Source: Planctomycetaceae bacterium (GTDB lineage: Bacteria; Planctomycetota; PLA2). Taken from it: 64,000 nt of DNA. Location of the stretch: NCBI GenBank assembly GCA_011525755.1, contig WYBS01000126.1:1-64000 (forward strand), in the 5' to 3' direction. Each line of letters begins with the position of its first letter. Position 1 is the first letter of the stretch. The notes below the pieces were generated by a model. The model had not been told where the DNA came from. It did no database searches and saw only the letters and a list, made by a program, of their open reading frames with translations. Positions 25,611-33,044 of the stretch are shown piece after piece. The translations under genes were made by a program, and so were the position numbers.

Positions 25611-26243
25611 CTACTTCACGATCGTCGCGCGCTTGATGTAGTCGAGTTTCGGGAACTCGGACTTCAGGTACGCGTTGCCCTCGTAGAGGATGCGGCCCTG
25701 CCCCGGGCCCGGGCCGTGCGGCGCGCCGTCGCCGTAGTCCGCGTAGAGGGCGTCCACCACGTCCATGCCCCGGCCCACGACCTGGCCGAAGGGCGCGAAC
25801 TGCCGGTCGAGGTAGGTGTTGTCGACGCGGTTCACGAAGACCTGAGTCGAACGCTTCTCGACCGAGCCGCCCGCCTGCGCGAAGCTCACGAACCCGCGGC
25901 GGTTCGACTGCCTCGGCGGGTCGGCGGGCAGGAACGCCTCGTGCCATGCGAGGTTCACCGCCTTGTCGCCCGTGAGCCCGAACTGCGCGAACTGCGGCGT
26001 CACCCGGAAGAACGCGCAGTCGTTGTAGTACCCGATCCGCACGAGGTTCCAGAAGCGGTCCACGCCGCGCGGCGCCCAGTCGCGGTAGACGTCGACGAGG
26101 AAGTCGCCCTTCGTCGTCACGAATTGCACGCGGAAGGTCGCGGGCGCGTTCCCGGTCGCGAGCTTCGGGTCGAGGAGCGCCTTCCGGTCGATGCCCTTGT
26201 CGCAGCCGAGGAGGAGCGCGAGGAGCAGGAGCAGCCGCCGCAT
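25611..26243 (-). CDS. Cyclophilin-type peptidyl-prolyl isomerase lipoprotein
   Basis: The 210-residue lipoprotein (LLLGC, Cys about 14) has one cyclophilin domain: FVTTKGDFLVDVYRDWAPR, FWNLVRIGYYNDCAFFRV, QFGLTGDK, STQVFVNRVDN and FAPFGQVV. This fold isomerises X-Pro bonds; here it would act outside the cytoplasm. The catalytic Arg/Phe/Gln positions appear kept (FFRV, QVFVN). The gene starts 1 nt inside the stop of its upstream neighbour (TGATG), and the two are paralogues. The stop is TAG. Confidence 0.85.
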   Translation of the reverse strand: MRRLLLLLALLLGCDKGIDRKALLDPKLATGNAPATFRVQFVTTKGDFLVDVYRDWAPRGVDRFWNLVRIGYYNDCAFFRVTPQFAQFGLTGDKAVNLAWHEAFLPADPPRQSNRRGFVSFAQAGGSVEKRSTQVFVNRVDNTYLDRQFAPFGQVVGRGMDVVDALYADYGDGAPHGPGPGQGRILYEGNAYLKSEFPKLDYIKRATIVK

Positions 26244-27562
26244 CACTTGCCCTCGACGATCGCCGCGCGGGAGATCGCGTCCAGCCTCGGGAACTCGCGC
26301 TTCAGGTACCCGTCGCCGAGCGCCTGGATCGCGCGCGGGTCCGGCCCCTTCCCGAAGGGCGCCATGTCGCCGTAGCCCGCGTAGAGCTTCTCGACGGCCT
26401 CCATCCCCTCGACGACCCGCCCGAACGGGACGAACCCCTGCCGGTCGAGCCCCGTGTTGTCCGTGCGGTTGATGAATACCTGCGTCGTCCGCGAGTCCGG
26501 CGCGGCCGTCTTCGCGAAGGAGATCGTGCCCTTCCGGTTCGACTCCTTCGGCGGGTCGTCCTTGATCGTCGCGCCCGACCACGCCCCGTTGACGCGGCTC
26601 TCGCCCGACAGCCCGAACTGCGCGTACTGCTCGATCACGCGGAAGAACGACGCCCCGTCGAAAAACCCGATCCGCGCGAGGTTCCAGAACCGGTCGGCGC
26701 CATGCGGCGCCCACGCGCGCTCGACCTCGACGACGAAGTCGCCGCAGGTCGTCTCGAACTTCACGCGGAAGCGCTCCGGCGCCTCGCCGGTCGCGAGCCT
26801 CGGGTCGAGGAGCGCGGGGTCGAGGGTCCGAGAGGCCCCCCCGACCTCGATCCGCGCGAGCGCCTCGGCCGCGGCGGAGCGGAGCGCCTCGCTCCCCTCC
26901 GCGCGCATCTCCTTGAGCGCCGGGATCGCCTCCTTCGCCGCGGGGCCGATCCGCCCGAGGACGCTCGCGGCCGCCCAGCGGATCGGTTCGTCGGCGAAGC
27001 GCAGCCGATCGACGATCTCCGGGACGTAGTCCTCGGCCCAGGGCCCGCACCGGCGGAGCGCCTCGCCGGCGAGCTTCGCCGTCCCGGCGTCCTCGCTCTT
27101 CAAGAGGTCGAGAAGCAGGGGGGCTCCGGGGGCAGCGTGGCGGCCCATGAGGCCGACCGCCACGAGCGCCGCGCGGCGCGCGCGATCGTCCTTCCCGTCG
27201 AGCAGCTTCAGGAGCGGCGGCATCGCGGGCGCGCCGAGGCCCGCGAGCGCCTCGGCGACGAGCTGCGCCGTGTCGGGGTCGGCGGGCCCGAGGCGCTCGA
27301 CGAGCGCGGGCATCTCGTCCTCCGTGATCCCGATCTCGACGAGCGCGCGGCCCGCCTCGAGCCGCACGAAGGCGTTCTCGTCCTTCAGCGCGTGGGCGAG
27401 CGCCCCGAGGGCGGGCCTCGCGGCGGGGCCGAGCTTCCGGAGGCCGCGGGCGGCCTCGTAGCGCTCAGGCGGCTGCCCGTCGCGGAGCCGGCCCATGAGA
27501 TCGAGGGCGCCGTCCTCCGCGTGCGCGAGGGCCGTGAGGAGCAGGAGGGCAACGCATCGCAC
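26243..27562 (-). CDS. Exported HEAT-repeat/cyclophilin fusion protein
   Basis: This 439-residue protein has a signal peptide (VRCVALLLLTALAHA). Residues about 20-225 form HEAT repeats (ARGLRKLGPAARPALGAL, ASVLGRIGPAAKEAIPALKE). Residues about 245-439 form a cyclophilin domain closely related to the downstream gene (both share DPRLATG/DPKLATG, FWNL.RIG and QVFINRTDN). This looks like tandem duplication followed by fusion with a HEAT scaffold. The GTG start is supported by TATCAT 6 nt upstream. The HEAT part may present clients to the isomerase. Confidence 0.83.
   Translation of the reverse strand: MRCVALLLLTALAHAEDGALDLMGRLRDGQPPERYEAARGLRKLGPAARPALGALAHALKDENAFVRLEAGRALVEIGITEDEMPALVERLGPADPDTAQLVAEALAGLGAPAMPPLLKLLDGKDDRARRAALVAVGLMGRHAAPGAPLLLDLLKSEDAGTAKLAGEALRRCGPWAEDYVPEIVDRLRFADEPIRWAAASVLGRIGPAAKEAIPALKEMRAEGSEALRSAAAEALARIEVGGASRTLDPALLDPRLATGEAPERFRVKFETTCGDFVVEVERAWAPHGADRFWNLARIGFFDGASFFRVIEQYAQFGLSGESRVNGAWSGATIKDDPPKESNRKGTISFAKTAAPDSRTTQVFINRTDNTGLDRQGFVPFGRVVEGMEAVEKLYAGYGDMAPFGKGPDPRAIQALGDGYLKREFPRLDAISRAAIVEGK
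27119..27132 (+). repeat. 14-mer GGGGGCTCCGGGGG, copy 5
   Basis: An exact copy is embedded in the HEAT/cyclophilin gene, which runs on the opposite strand, and encodes Ala-Pro-Gly-Ala-Pro. Confidence 0.85.
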
Positions 27563-27568
27563 CGTCGC

Positions 27569-27574
27569 ATGATA
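27569..27574 (-). promoter_or_regulatory. -10-like TATCAT, leaderless arrangement
   Basis: It sits 6 nt upstream of the GTG at 27562. Confidence 0.45.
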
Positions 27575-27626
27575 GCGGCTGCGGTCTCCCAGGTTCCGGG
27601 AGAAGGAACCCGGCACGGTATTCCGG

Positions 27627-27917
27627 CTATCCGACGGCACTCTGCCAGCCGATGACGTACCCCTCCTCGTCGAAGTAGATGTCGGTGTAGAGGTACGACC
27701 AGCAGGTCGCGGACCTCCGCTTGTAGGTCGTCTTGCTCGTGCGGTTCGGCTTCCCCATCGCCCGCCGCACCTCGTCCCTGACCATGCCCATCCGCACCTC
27801 GCCGCGCGCGATCGCCTCTTCCACGTTCTGCTGCTGCTCGGGCGTCCGTTCCGGCGGCTTCGACGGCGTGACGGTGCTGCACGCGGCGAAGAGGAGGAGG
27901 GGGAGGACCCGTCTCAT
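27627..27917 (-). CDS. BamE/SmpA-like small lipoprotein
   Basis: This is a 96-residue lipoprotein (LLLFAACS). After a Pro/Gln-rich linker comes IARGEVRMGMVRDEVRRAMGKP, the helix typical of the BamE (SmpA/OmlA) fold, then a Trp/Tyr-rich beta region (WSYLYTDIYFDEEGYVIGW). BamE supports outer-membrane protein assembly, but this fold also appears in other envelope lipoproteins, so the role is inferred. The ATG at 27917 is supported by TATGCT 7 nt upstream. Confidence 0.72.
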   Translation of the reverse strand: MRRVLPLLLFAACSTVTPSKPPERTPEQQQNVEEAIARGEVRMGMVRDEVRRAMGKPNRTSKTTYKRRSATCWSYLYTDIYFDEEGYVIGWQSAVG

Positions 27918-27924
27918 GCGGAGA

Positions 27925-27930
27925 AGCATA
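27925..27930 (-). promoter_or_regulatory. -10-like TATGCT, leaderless arrangement
   Basis: It sits 7 nt before the ATG at 27917. It is divergent from the predicted promoter at 27969. Confidence 0.45.
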
Positions 27931-27968
27931 CGGGAGGGTGTCACGGATCCGCCACCGCGCGGGTGCCT

Positions 27969-27974
27969 TAGAAT
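27969..27974 (+). promoter_or_regulatory. -10-like TAGAAT, leaderless arrangement
   Basis: It sits 6 nt before the ATG at 27981. Confidence 0.5.
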
Positions 27975-27980
27975 GAGGGC

Positions 27981-28466
27981 ATGCGACGCCCCGCCGGGTG
28001 CGCGCTCCTCCTCCTCGCCGCCTGCGGCAGCACGCCGGTCGGAGAGCCCGCCCCTCCTCCCTCCCCCGCGCCCCCTTCCTCCTCCCCGGAGCTCGACGAG
28101 GCGCAGTGGCGCGCGGAGGCGGAGCAGGTCCTCTTCGAGCGGCACATGAGGACGGCGAGGCTCTACCGCGACGGGCTCGACCTCGAGAAGGCGCTCGAGC
28201 AGGTCGACCGGGCGCTCGCGCTCAGGCCCGCGTCGGAGCAGGCGCGGCAGCTCCGCGCCGAGCTGCAGCGGCTCTCGGGCGTGCGCGCCGGCGAGGTCTC
28301 GACGATCCTCGACGACGCGTGGGAGGCGGAGCTCGTGCGCGAGGAGCAGCGGCAGGTCACGGTGCGGCGGCTGCTGAACGAGGCGCGCGCGGCGGAGGAG
28401 GCGGGCGACCTCGACCGCGCGAAGCTCGCGTACCAGCGCGCGATCTTCCTGACGCGGGAGAAGTAG
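27981..28466 (+). CDS. TPR-like lipoprotein
   Basis: This 161-residue lipoprotein (LLLAACG, Cys15) has a long Pro/Ser linker suited to crossing the envelope. The rest is helical with two tetratricopeptide-like hairpins: YRDGLDLEKALEQVDRALAL and LLNEARAAEEAGDLDRAKLA. Such proteins usually mediate protein contacts. I cannot assign a partner; the divergent neighbour is the BamE-like lipoprotein, and the two may share regulation. Confidence 0.75.
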   Translation: MRRPAGCALLLLAACGSTPVGEPAPPPSPAPPSSSPELDEAQWRAEAEQVLFERHMRTARLYRDGLDLEKALEQVDRALALRPASEQARQLRAELQRLSGVRAGEVSTILDDAWEAELVREEQRQVTVRRLLNEARAAEEAGDLDRAKLAYQRAIFLTREK

Positions 28467-28495
28467 GCCCGCCCCGCTCGCCGCGGCGCGACGGG

Positions 28496-28993
28496 CTACA
28501 TCCCGTACATATTTCCGGTATGGACCGGCTTGCCCTGCAGCTTCAGGTAGTAGAAGAGCTGCGCCTTGTGGGTGGAGAGGTGCCCGAGCATGTTCAGGAA
28601 CTGCTCCCCGAGGGCCCGCTCCGTCGGGTCCCACGGCGCCGCGACCTTCTTCGAGCCGAGGTCCTTCTCGCCGACCTCGACGACCATCTGGAGCGCGGTC
28701 TTCTTGTCGGCGGCGAGCGCCTTCCTGGTCTCCGCCACGCTCTTCGTCGCGGGCATCCTGTCCGCCGACGGCGCCATGTCCTCGCCGGCGATGCTCCAGT
28801 CGCCGGTGACGAACCCCTTGCAGCAGGCGCCGCACGCGGTCTCGATGTGCTTCAGCAGCTGTCCGGTCGTCATCCAGTTCGAGCCGGTGACGGGCTTCCA
28901 TGAGAGCGACTTGTCGTCGACGAGGGCAACGAGCCCCTCGGTCGCGCGGTAGACGTCCTCGATCCGGCCCTTGAGCAGTTCGGTCCAGTTCAT
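28496..28993 (-). CDS. DinB-family protein
   Basis: This 165-residue protein looks like a four-helix DinB/YfiT-type protein. It begins MNWTELLKGRIEDVYRATEG, followed by LSWKP, the helix QLLKHIETACGACCKGFV with a possible metal-binding His, and a late helix with LGHLSTHKAQLFYYLKLQGK, including the conserved H..H.AQL.YYL pattern. DinB-fold enzymes are often thiol- or metal-dependent transferases. GAGAGGA precedes the ATG, and a TACAAT hexamer lies further upstream, so this gene has a leader. Confidence 0.8.
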   Translation of the reverse strand: MNWTELLKGRIEDVYRATEGLVALVDDKSLSWKPVTGSNWMTTGQLLKHIETACGACCKGFVTGDWSIAGEDMAPSADRMPATKSVAETRKALAADKKTALQMVVEVGEKDLGSKKVAAPWDPTERALGEQFLNMLGHLSTHKAQLFYYLKLQGKPVHTGNMYGM

Positions 28994-29074
28994 GGTTCCT
29001 CTCCCGTGTTCGTGGCCGAGCCGGCATTGTAGCCGCGGCGGCGCGCGCGTGGGGGGGGCGGCGGGGGCCCGCCG

Positions 29075-29386
29075 CTATCTCTGTTCGAGTTCCCCGGAGA
29101 GGCGCCGGATGATCTCGTGGGTCCGCTGCGCCTGCACGTAGTCGTGGACGGCGTAGCCGAGCATCGCGAGGGCCCAGATCTTGTTCAGCATGTTCCCGAG
29201 AAGGACCATCAGGACGGCGGCGGCGGCCATGGCGCAGACCGCCACGTGCTTCCGCCGGCGGAGGCGGGTCGTGATGGCTTCGTACTCGCCCTTTTTCTGT
29301 AGCTGCCGGTCCGCGTAGAGGAGATCGCCCCGGTGCCGCTCGAGCTCGGAGTCGGCGAGCCGCCGGTAGGCGTCCTTCTGTGCCAT
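29075..29386 (-). CDS. Small membrane protein
   Basis: This is a 103-residue protein of unknown function. The N-terminal 45 residues are a charged helix (LADSELERHRGDLLYADRQL), followed by one or two membrane helices (HVAVCAMAAAAVLMVLLGNM and an adjoining segment), then a charged helical end. TAGGAT is 7 nt before the ATG, which supports the start. Confidence 0.65.
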   Translation of the reverse strand: MAQKDAYRRLADSELERHRGDLLYADRQLQKKGEYEAITTRLRRRKHVAVCAMAAAAVLMVLLGNMLNKIWALAMLGYAVHDYVQAQRTHEIIRRLSGELEQR

Positions 29387-29393
29387 GCCCCAA

Positions 29394-29399
29394 ATCCTA
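29394..29399 (-). promoter_or_regulatory. -10-like TAGGAT, leaderless arrangement
   Basis: It sits 7 nt before the ATG at 29386. Confidence 0.4.
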
Positions 29400-29438
29400 G
29401 CCGGGGGGGCGGGGGCGTCCCGTCGCGGGACGGGAGCA

Positions 29439-29527
29439 TGGTGCCGAGGACAGGATTCGAACCTGCACGAGGTTTAACCCCCACTAGGTCCTGAGCCTAG
29501 CGCGTCTGCCAGTTCCGCCACCTCGGC
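29439..29527 (-). tRNA. tRNA-Leu (anticodon CAG)
   Basis: This is an 89-nt class II tRNA. The acceptor stem GCCGAGG/CCTCGGC is perfect, the discriminator is A, and CCA is encoded. The anticodon arm CTAGG-CTCAGGA-CCTAG gives CAG, reading CTG. A long variable arm and the T-loop GGTTCGAATCC are present. CTG and CTC dominate leucine codons in this GC-rich DNA, so it should be a heavily used tRNA. Confidence 0.97.
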
Positions 29528-29543
29528 GTGGGTGAGACGCCGC

Positions 29544-29571
29544 AGTCTATCGGGGTTTATAGGGGGGTCAA
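29544..29571 (-). promoter_or_regulatory. Promoter of tRNA-Leu
   Basis: -35 TTGACC (29566-29571) and -10 TAGACT (29544-29549) are separated by 16 bp. The -10 ends 16 nt before the mature tRNA. Confidence 0.6.
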
Positions 29572-29637
29572 CTCCGGGGGGCTTCCTGCCGATGAGCCCC
29601 CGGCGCCCCCTCGGGAGGTGCCGTTAGGAGGGGTCCC

Positions 29638-30102
29638 TTGAGGAACCTTGTCACGACCATTCTCGCGGCGGCGGTCTCCGCCGCCGTCGCCGGCTGCGCC
29701 GCTCCCGCCGCGGCGGGCGGCGCGCGCTCCTACGAGCCGCACACCATGAACGTCCTCGTCGGCGCGAGCCTCAACCGGCCCGAGACCGGGGTGGCCGTCG
29801 GCGCCAACTACGAGTACCGGAAGGACGACAAGCTCGGCTTCGGCGGCTTCGCCGACGTCGCGTTCGGGGAGGACACCTCGACCGTCCTCGGCGGCGCGGT
29901 GTTCTTCCATCCCGACGACCACCTGGCCCTGTTCGGCGGACCCGGCGTGAACTTCACGTCCGGCGACGCCGAGGTGGTCGCCCGTCTCGGCGGCTTCTAC
30001 GCGTTCGAGTGGAAGAAGTACACGATCGCGCCGACCGCGTGGGTCGACCTCGGCGACGATGTCGCGGTCTTCCTCGGCGTCGGCCTCCTCTTCCACTTCT
30101 AG
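29638..30102 (+). CDS. Small outer-membrane beta-barrel-like protein
   Basis: This is a 154-residue protein. The start is a TTG, chosen because AGGAGG (29626-29631) is 6 nt upstream. The leader has a possible lipoprotein site (AVAGCAAP). The mature part alternates polar and hydrophobic residues in about eight strands (NVLVGASL, TGVAVGANYEY, LGFGGFADVAFG, TVLGGAVFF, YTIAPTAWVDLG, VAVFLGVGLLFHF). It ends in Phe, the usual signal for outer-membrane barrels. An 8-stranded barrel is inferred. A strong hairpin terminator follows. Confidence 0.72.
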   Translation: MRNLVTTILAAAVSAAVAGCAAPAAAGGARSYEPHTMNVLVGASLNRPETGVAVGANYEYRKDDKLGFGGFADVAFGEDTSTVLGGAVFFHPDDHLALFGGPGVNFTSGDAEVVARLGGFYAFEWKKYTIAPTAWVDLGDDVAVFLGVGLLFHF

Positions 30103-30123
30103 CGCGCGTCCCATCGCAAGCAT

Positions 30124-30151
30124 CGGGCCCGCCGGCACGTCGGCGGGCCCG
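30124..30151 (+). terminator. Rho-independent-like terminator
   Basis: A perfect 11-bp stem (CGGGCCCGCCG, 30124-30134, with 30141-30151) has a 6-nt loop and is followed by CTTCGTTT. It is placed right after the beta-barrel gene. Confidence 0.75.
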
Positions 30152-30198
30152 CTTCGTTTGCGCGTGCTATCGTCGAGGTCCGGCGAAAGGAGGCGCGG

Positions 30199-30855
30199 AT
30201 GCGCATCTGCCGGAAGCCCCTCGTGCTCCTGTCCCTCCTGCTCCTGGGCCTCGCGCGGGGCGAGGATAGCGCCGAGGAGGCGCACGCGCGGAAGGTGCGG
30301 GAGCTGCTCGATCTCGGCGGGGAGCTCGGCCATGTCATGGGGGGCACGTTCGCCCGCGGGGGCGCCTCGGCGAGGCGGCACCTGCTGCTGTCCCCCAGGC
30401 CGGGCGAGGCGTACCTCGACGTCCTCGCGCCCATCTACGGGAGGCACCTCGACGGCGAGACGCTGGACGCGGCCCTCGCGTTCTTCCGCTCACCCGCGGG
30501 ACGGAAGTACATGGCCGCGCTGCACGACGCCTTCAAGGAGTGGGCGCTCGCCGAGTCCAAGCCGGACAGCGAGGTGAGCCGGAAGCTCGATCACGCGGCC
30601 GCCGCCTCGCAGTGCAGGATGTACTTCGACTGCGTCATGACGTGGAAGGCCATGCGCAACCGGCTCCCGGCCAGGCTCGAGGACCTTGCCGAGCCGATGC
30701 TGCCCGGGACCGACATCCCCTTCGCGACGATCCACCCCGACCCGTGGGGGCGCGCGCCCGTGCTCCGTCTCGAGGACGGGAAGCCGCGGGTCGTCTGCCT
30801 CGGCCCCGACGGCGCCGAGGGCACCGAGGACGACATCTCCTACCCGAAGCGGTAG
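30199..30855 (+). CDS. Exported protein: DUF2059-like region plus pseudopilin-like C-terminus
   Basis: This is a 218-residue protein with a signal peptide (about 1-21). Residues about 25-120 form a helical region with YLDVLAPIYGRHLDGETLDA and ALAFFRSPAGRKYM, like DUF2059. From about 140 the sequence changes to the soluble pattern of type II secretion pseudopilins: CVMTWKAMRNRLPARLEDL, HPDPWGRAPVLRLEDG and SD-like GPDGAEGTEDDI. GAAAGGAGG precedes the ATG. A fused exported protein is inferred; the role is unknown. Confidence 0.72.
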   Translation: MRICRKPLVLLSLLLLGLARGEDSAEEAHARKVRELLDLGGELGHVMGGTFARGGASARRHLLLSPRPGEAYLDVLAPIYGRHLDGETLDAALAFFRSPAGRKYMAALHDAFKEWALAESKPDSEVSRKLDHAAAASQCRMYFDCVMTWKAMRNRLPARLEDLAEPMLPGTDIPFATIHPDPWGRAPVLRLEDGKPRVVCLGPDGAEGTEDDISYPKR

Positions 30856-30861
30856 CCCCCT

Positions 30862-30875
30862 CCCCCGGAGCCCCC
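30862..30875 (-). repeat. 14-mer GGGGGCTCCGGGGG, copy 6
   Basis: It is in the spacer 6 nt after the stop of the preceding gene, as the complement on the plus strand. Confidence 0.85.
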
Positions 30876-30927
30876 TCCCTCGGTCCTGCTCCTTGCAGTG
30901 TCGCCGCGCGCGGTTCCAATACGGCCC

Positions 30928-31974
30928 ATGCGTCGTCTCGCCCTCGCGCTCCTCCTCGCCGGCTGCGCCGGCATCGAGAGCGACATCGAGCGCGCGGAGA
31001 TCGGCTTCTTCTTCGAGAACTTCGTCAAGGGGAAGGACAGGGGCCTCTACCAGTACGCGAAGCTGATCGAGGAGCACTCGACGAAGGTGCAGGGCGGCCG
31101 CTACCAGTACGTCGCGCCCGCGCACGTCTCGAACTTCTACATCGAGCGCGCCGTCCGCGGGCTCGGCGGCACGAAGATCCCGAACTCGGACTACCTCGCC
31201 GCGGTCGTCGACAAGCTGCTCTACGTGCTCGCCTTCGACCCGACCGGCGCGATGCGCTCGACGACGTGCGAGCAGCTCGGCCGCGTCCTCCTCCCGCTGC
31301 CCGAGTCGCCGCCGACGCCGACGCCGGACGGCAATTCGGACATCCGCATCAACCAGATCGCGGACGACCTGCAGCGACTCGCCGCCGAGGCGAAGAAGGG
31401 CAACAAGGTGCCCGTCGCGGACGTCCTCGAGCGGATGCGCGCCCTCACGCAGGAGTGCCCGCGGAGCACGATCGTCGCCCGGCAGATCGTGCGCGTGCTC
31501 GCGGCGGAGCCCGTCGCGGGCGCGGTCTCCGGGCCGATCCGGGACGCCGCCGAGGAGATCGGCCCGCCGATCGTCCGCGACGCCATCCTCGTCGCGCTCC
31601 GGAACGCCGCGGTCGGCATCGGCGAGGAGGAGCCGGACGAGTCGCCGCTCGTGCGGCGGACCGCGATCGACGTGATCGCGCGCGTCGGCGCGCCGCTCGC
31701 GAGCGAGGGCGCGATCGCGCGCCTCGCCGGCGGGATCGACCCGCCCGAGTCGGACCCCGATGTCCGCTGCGCGCTCGTCGCCTACCTCGGAGGCGTGGGG
31801 GGTCCGGGGGCGTTCGATGCCTGCCTCGAGCGGCTCGACGACCTCGACGTGGGCGTCCGCTTCGCGGCGCAGGCCGCGCTCCAGCAGCTCACCGGGGCGC
31901 GCGTCGAGCCGACGCCCGCGGCGTGGCGCGCGTGGGCGGAGGCGGCGAAGGAGCCGGCGAAGGCCGCGAGGTGA
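30928..31974 (+). CDS. HEAT-like lipoprotein
   Basis: This 348-residue lipoprotein (LALLLAGCAG, Cys12) has an N-terminal part of unknown fold (FFFENFVKGKDRGLYQYAKL) and a C-terminal half with HEAT-like helices (LVRRTAIDVIARVGAPLAS, VRCALVAYLGGVGGPGAF). The stop overlaps the GTG of the next gene (GTGA). A variant of the dispersed 14-mer (GGGGGGTCCGGGGG) falls in its coding sequence at 31797. The role is unknown. Confidence 0.75.
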   Translation: MRRLALALLLAGCAGIESDIERAEIGFFFENFVKGKDRGLYQYAKLIEEHSTKVQGGRYQYVAPAHVSNFYIERAVRGLGGTKIPNSDYLAAVVDKLLYVLAFDPTGAMRSTTCEQLGRVLLPLPESPPTPTPDGNSDIRINQIADDLQRLAAEAKKGNKVPVADVLERMRALTQECPRSTIVARQIVRVLAAEPVAGAVSGPIRDAAEEIGPPIVRDAILVALRNAAVGIGEEEPDESPLVRRTAIDVIARVGAPLASEGAIARLAGGIDPPESDPDVRCALVAYLGGVGGPGAFDACLERLDDLDVGVRFAAQAALQQLTGARVEPTPAAWRAWAEAAKEPAKAAR

Positions 31975-33032
31975 GGCGCGTCCTCGGCCCCGCGGCCGGC
32001 CTCGTCCTCGTCGCCTTCGCGCTCTGGATCGTCGGGCTCGACGACCAGGTCGTCGACGCCTCCGGCGCGACGCATCGCGGGAGGCTCCTCGAGTCGGCGG
32101 GGCCCGCGATCGTCCTCAAGACCGCCGAGGGCGAGCGCAGGTTCGACCCGGGCGGGATCCGCTCGGTCCGCGCGGGGCTCCTCTCCGCCTTCCGCCCGCT
32201 CGCGCGGAACCCCGCCGCCGCGGTCCTCGGGATCCTCGCGCACCTCCTCGCGATCGTCGCCGTCCACCTGCGCTGGGGGATGCTCCTGCGCGCGGCGGGG
32301 CTCGGGACGCCGCTCTTCGCCGTCTTGCGGCTGGGCTGGATCGGGCAGTTCGCGGCGTCGGTCCTGCCGGGCGGCATCGCGACCGGCGACGTCGTGAAGG
32401 CGCTCTACGTCGCCAAGGGGACGAGCGGCCGGCGCGCCCACGCGGTGACGACCGTCGCGTTCGACAGGTTGCTCGGACTCATCGTCCTCTGCGGGATCGC
32501 GCTCTCGGGCGCGCTCCTCGCGCCCGGGGCGACGAGGGTCGGCGCGACCCGCGCGATCCTCGCCGCGATGCTCCTCGGCGCGCTTCTCCTCCTCGCGCTC
32601 CTCCTCTTCCCCCGGCTGCGGGCGGCGACGGGCCTCTCCCGGCTGGTCCCGCGGCGCTTCTCGGCGCTCGCGCGGGAGGCCTCGGAGGCGTTCGCGCTCT
32701 ACGCCGGGAAGGGGCGCGCGCTCGCGGCGGCGGCGCTCGTCGCGCTCGTCGCGCAGGCGCTCGTCCTCCTCGCGATCTTCCTCTACGGCAAGGCGCTCGG
32801 CGTCACGCTGTCGCTCTTCGCGGCCGTCGCCGCCGTGCCCGTGGCCCAGATGGTCTCCGCGGTGCCCGGGCTCCCCGGCGGCTTCGGCGTCGGGGATCTC
32901 GCGTACGTCGCGCTCCTGCCCGACGCCCATGTCCCCGCCGGAACGGCGCTCGCGCTCTCGTTCACCTACAAGGTCGTCCACATGCTGCTCGCGCTGCCGG
33001 CCGGTCTCTGGCTTCGCCGGTACCGCCCGTAG
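31971..33032 (+). CDS. Flippase-like membrane protein (LPG synthase/UPF0104 family)
   Basis: This 353-residue polytopic protein starts with GTG overlapping the previous stop. An N-terminal helix is followed by a small exported beta domain (QVVDASGATHRGRLLESAG), then about seven more membrane helices. Family features include GWIGQFAASVLPGGIATGDV, TTVAFDRLLGLIVL and the conserved end VSAVPGLPGGFGVGD. Members include the flippase part of MprF and glycosyltransferase-linked flippases. The inserted soluble domain near the N-terminus is uncommon. The lipid or glycolipid substrate is unknown. Confidence 0.82.
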   Translation: MRRVLGPAAGLVLVAFALWIVGLDDQVVDASGATHRGRLLESAGPAIVLKTAEGERRFDPGGIRSVRAGLLSAFRPLARNPAAAVLGILAHLLAIVAVHLRWGMLLRAAGLGTPLFAVLRLGWIGQFAASVLPGGIATGDVVKALYVAKGTSGRRAHAVTTVAFDRLLGLIVLCGIALSGALLAPGATRVGATRAILAAMLLGALLLLALLLFPRLRAATGLSRLVPRRFSALAREASEAFALYAGKGRALAAAALVALVAQALVLLAIFLYGKALGVTLSLFAAVAAVPVAQMVSAVPGLPGGFGVGDLAYVALLPDAHVPAGTALALSFTYKVVHMLLALPAGLWLRRYRP

Positions 33033-33038
33033 TACCCT
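33033..33038 (+). promoter_or_regulatory. -10-like TACCCT, leaderless arrangement
   Basis: It sits 6 nt before the ATG at 33045. Confidence 0.35.
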
Positions 33039-33044
33039 CTCGCC

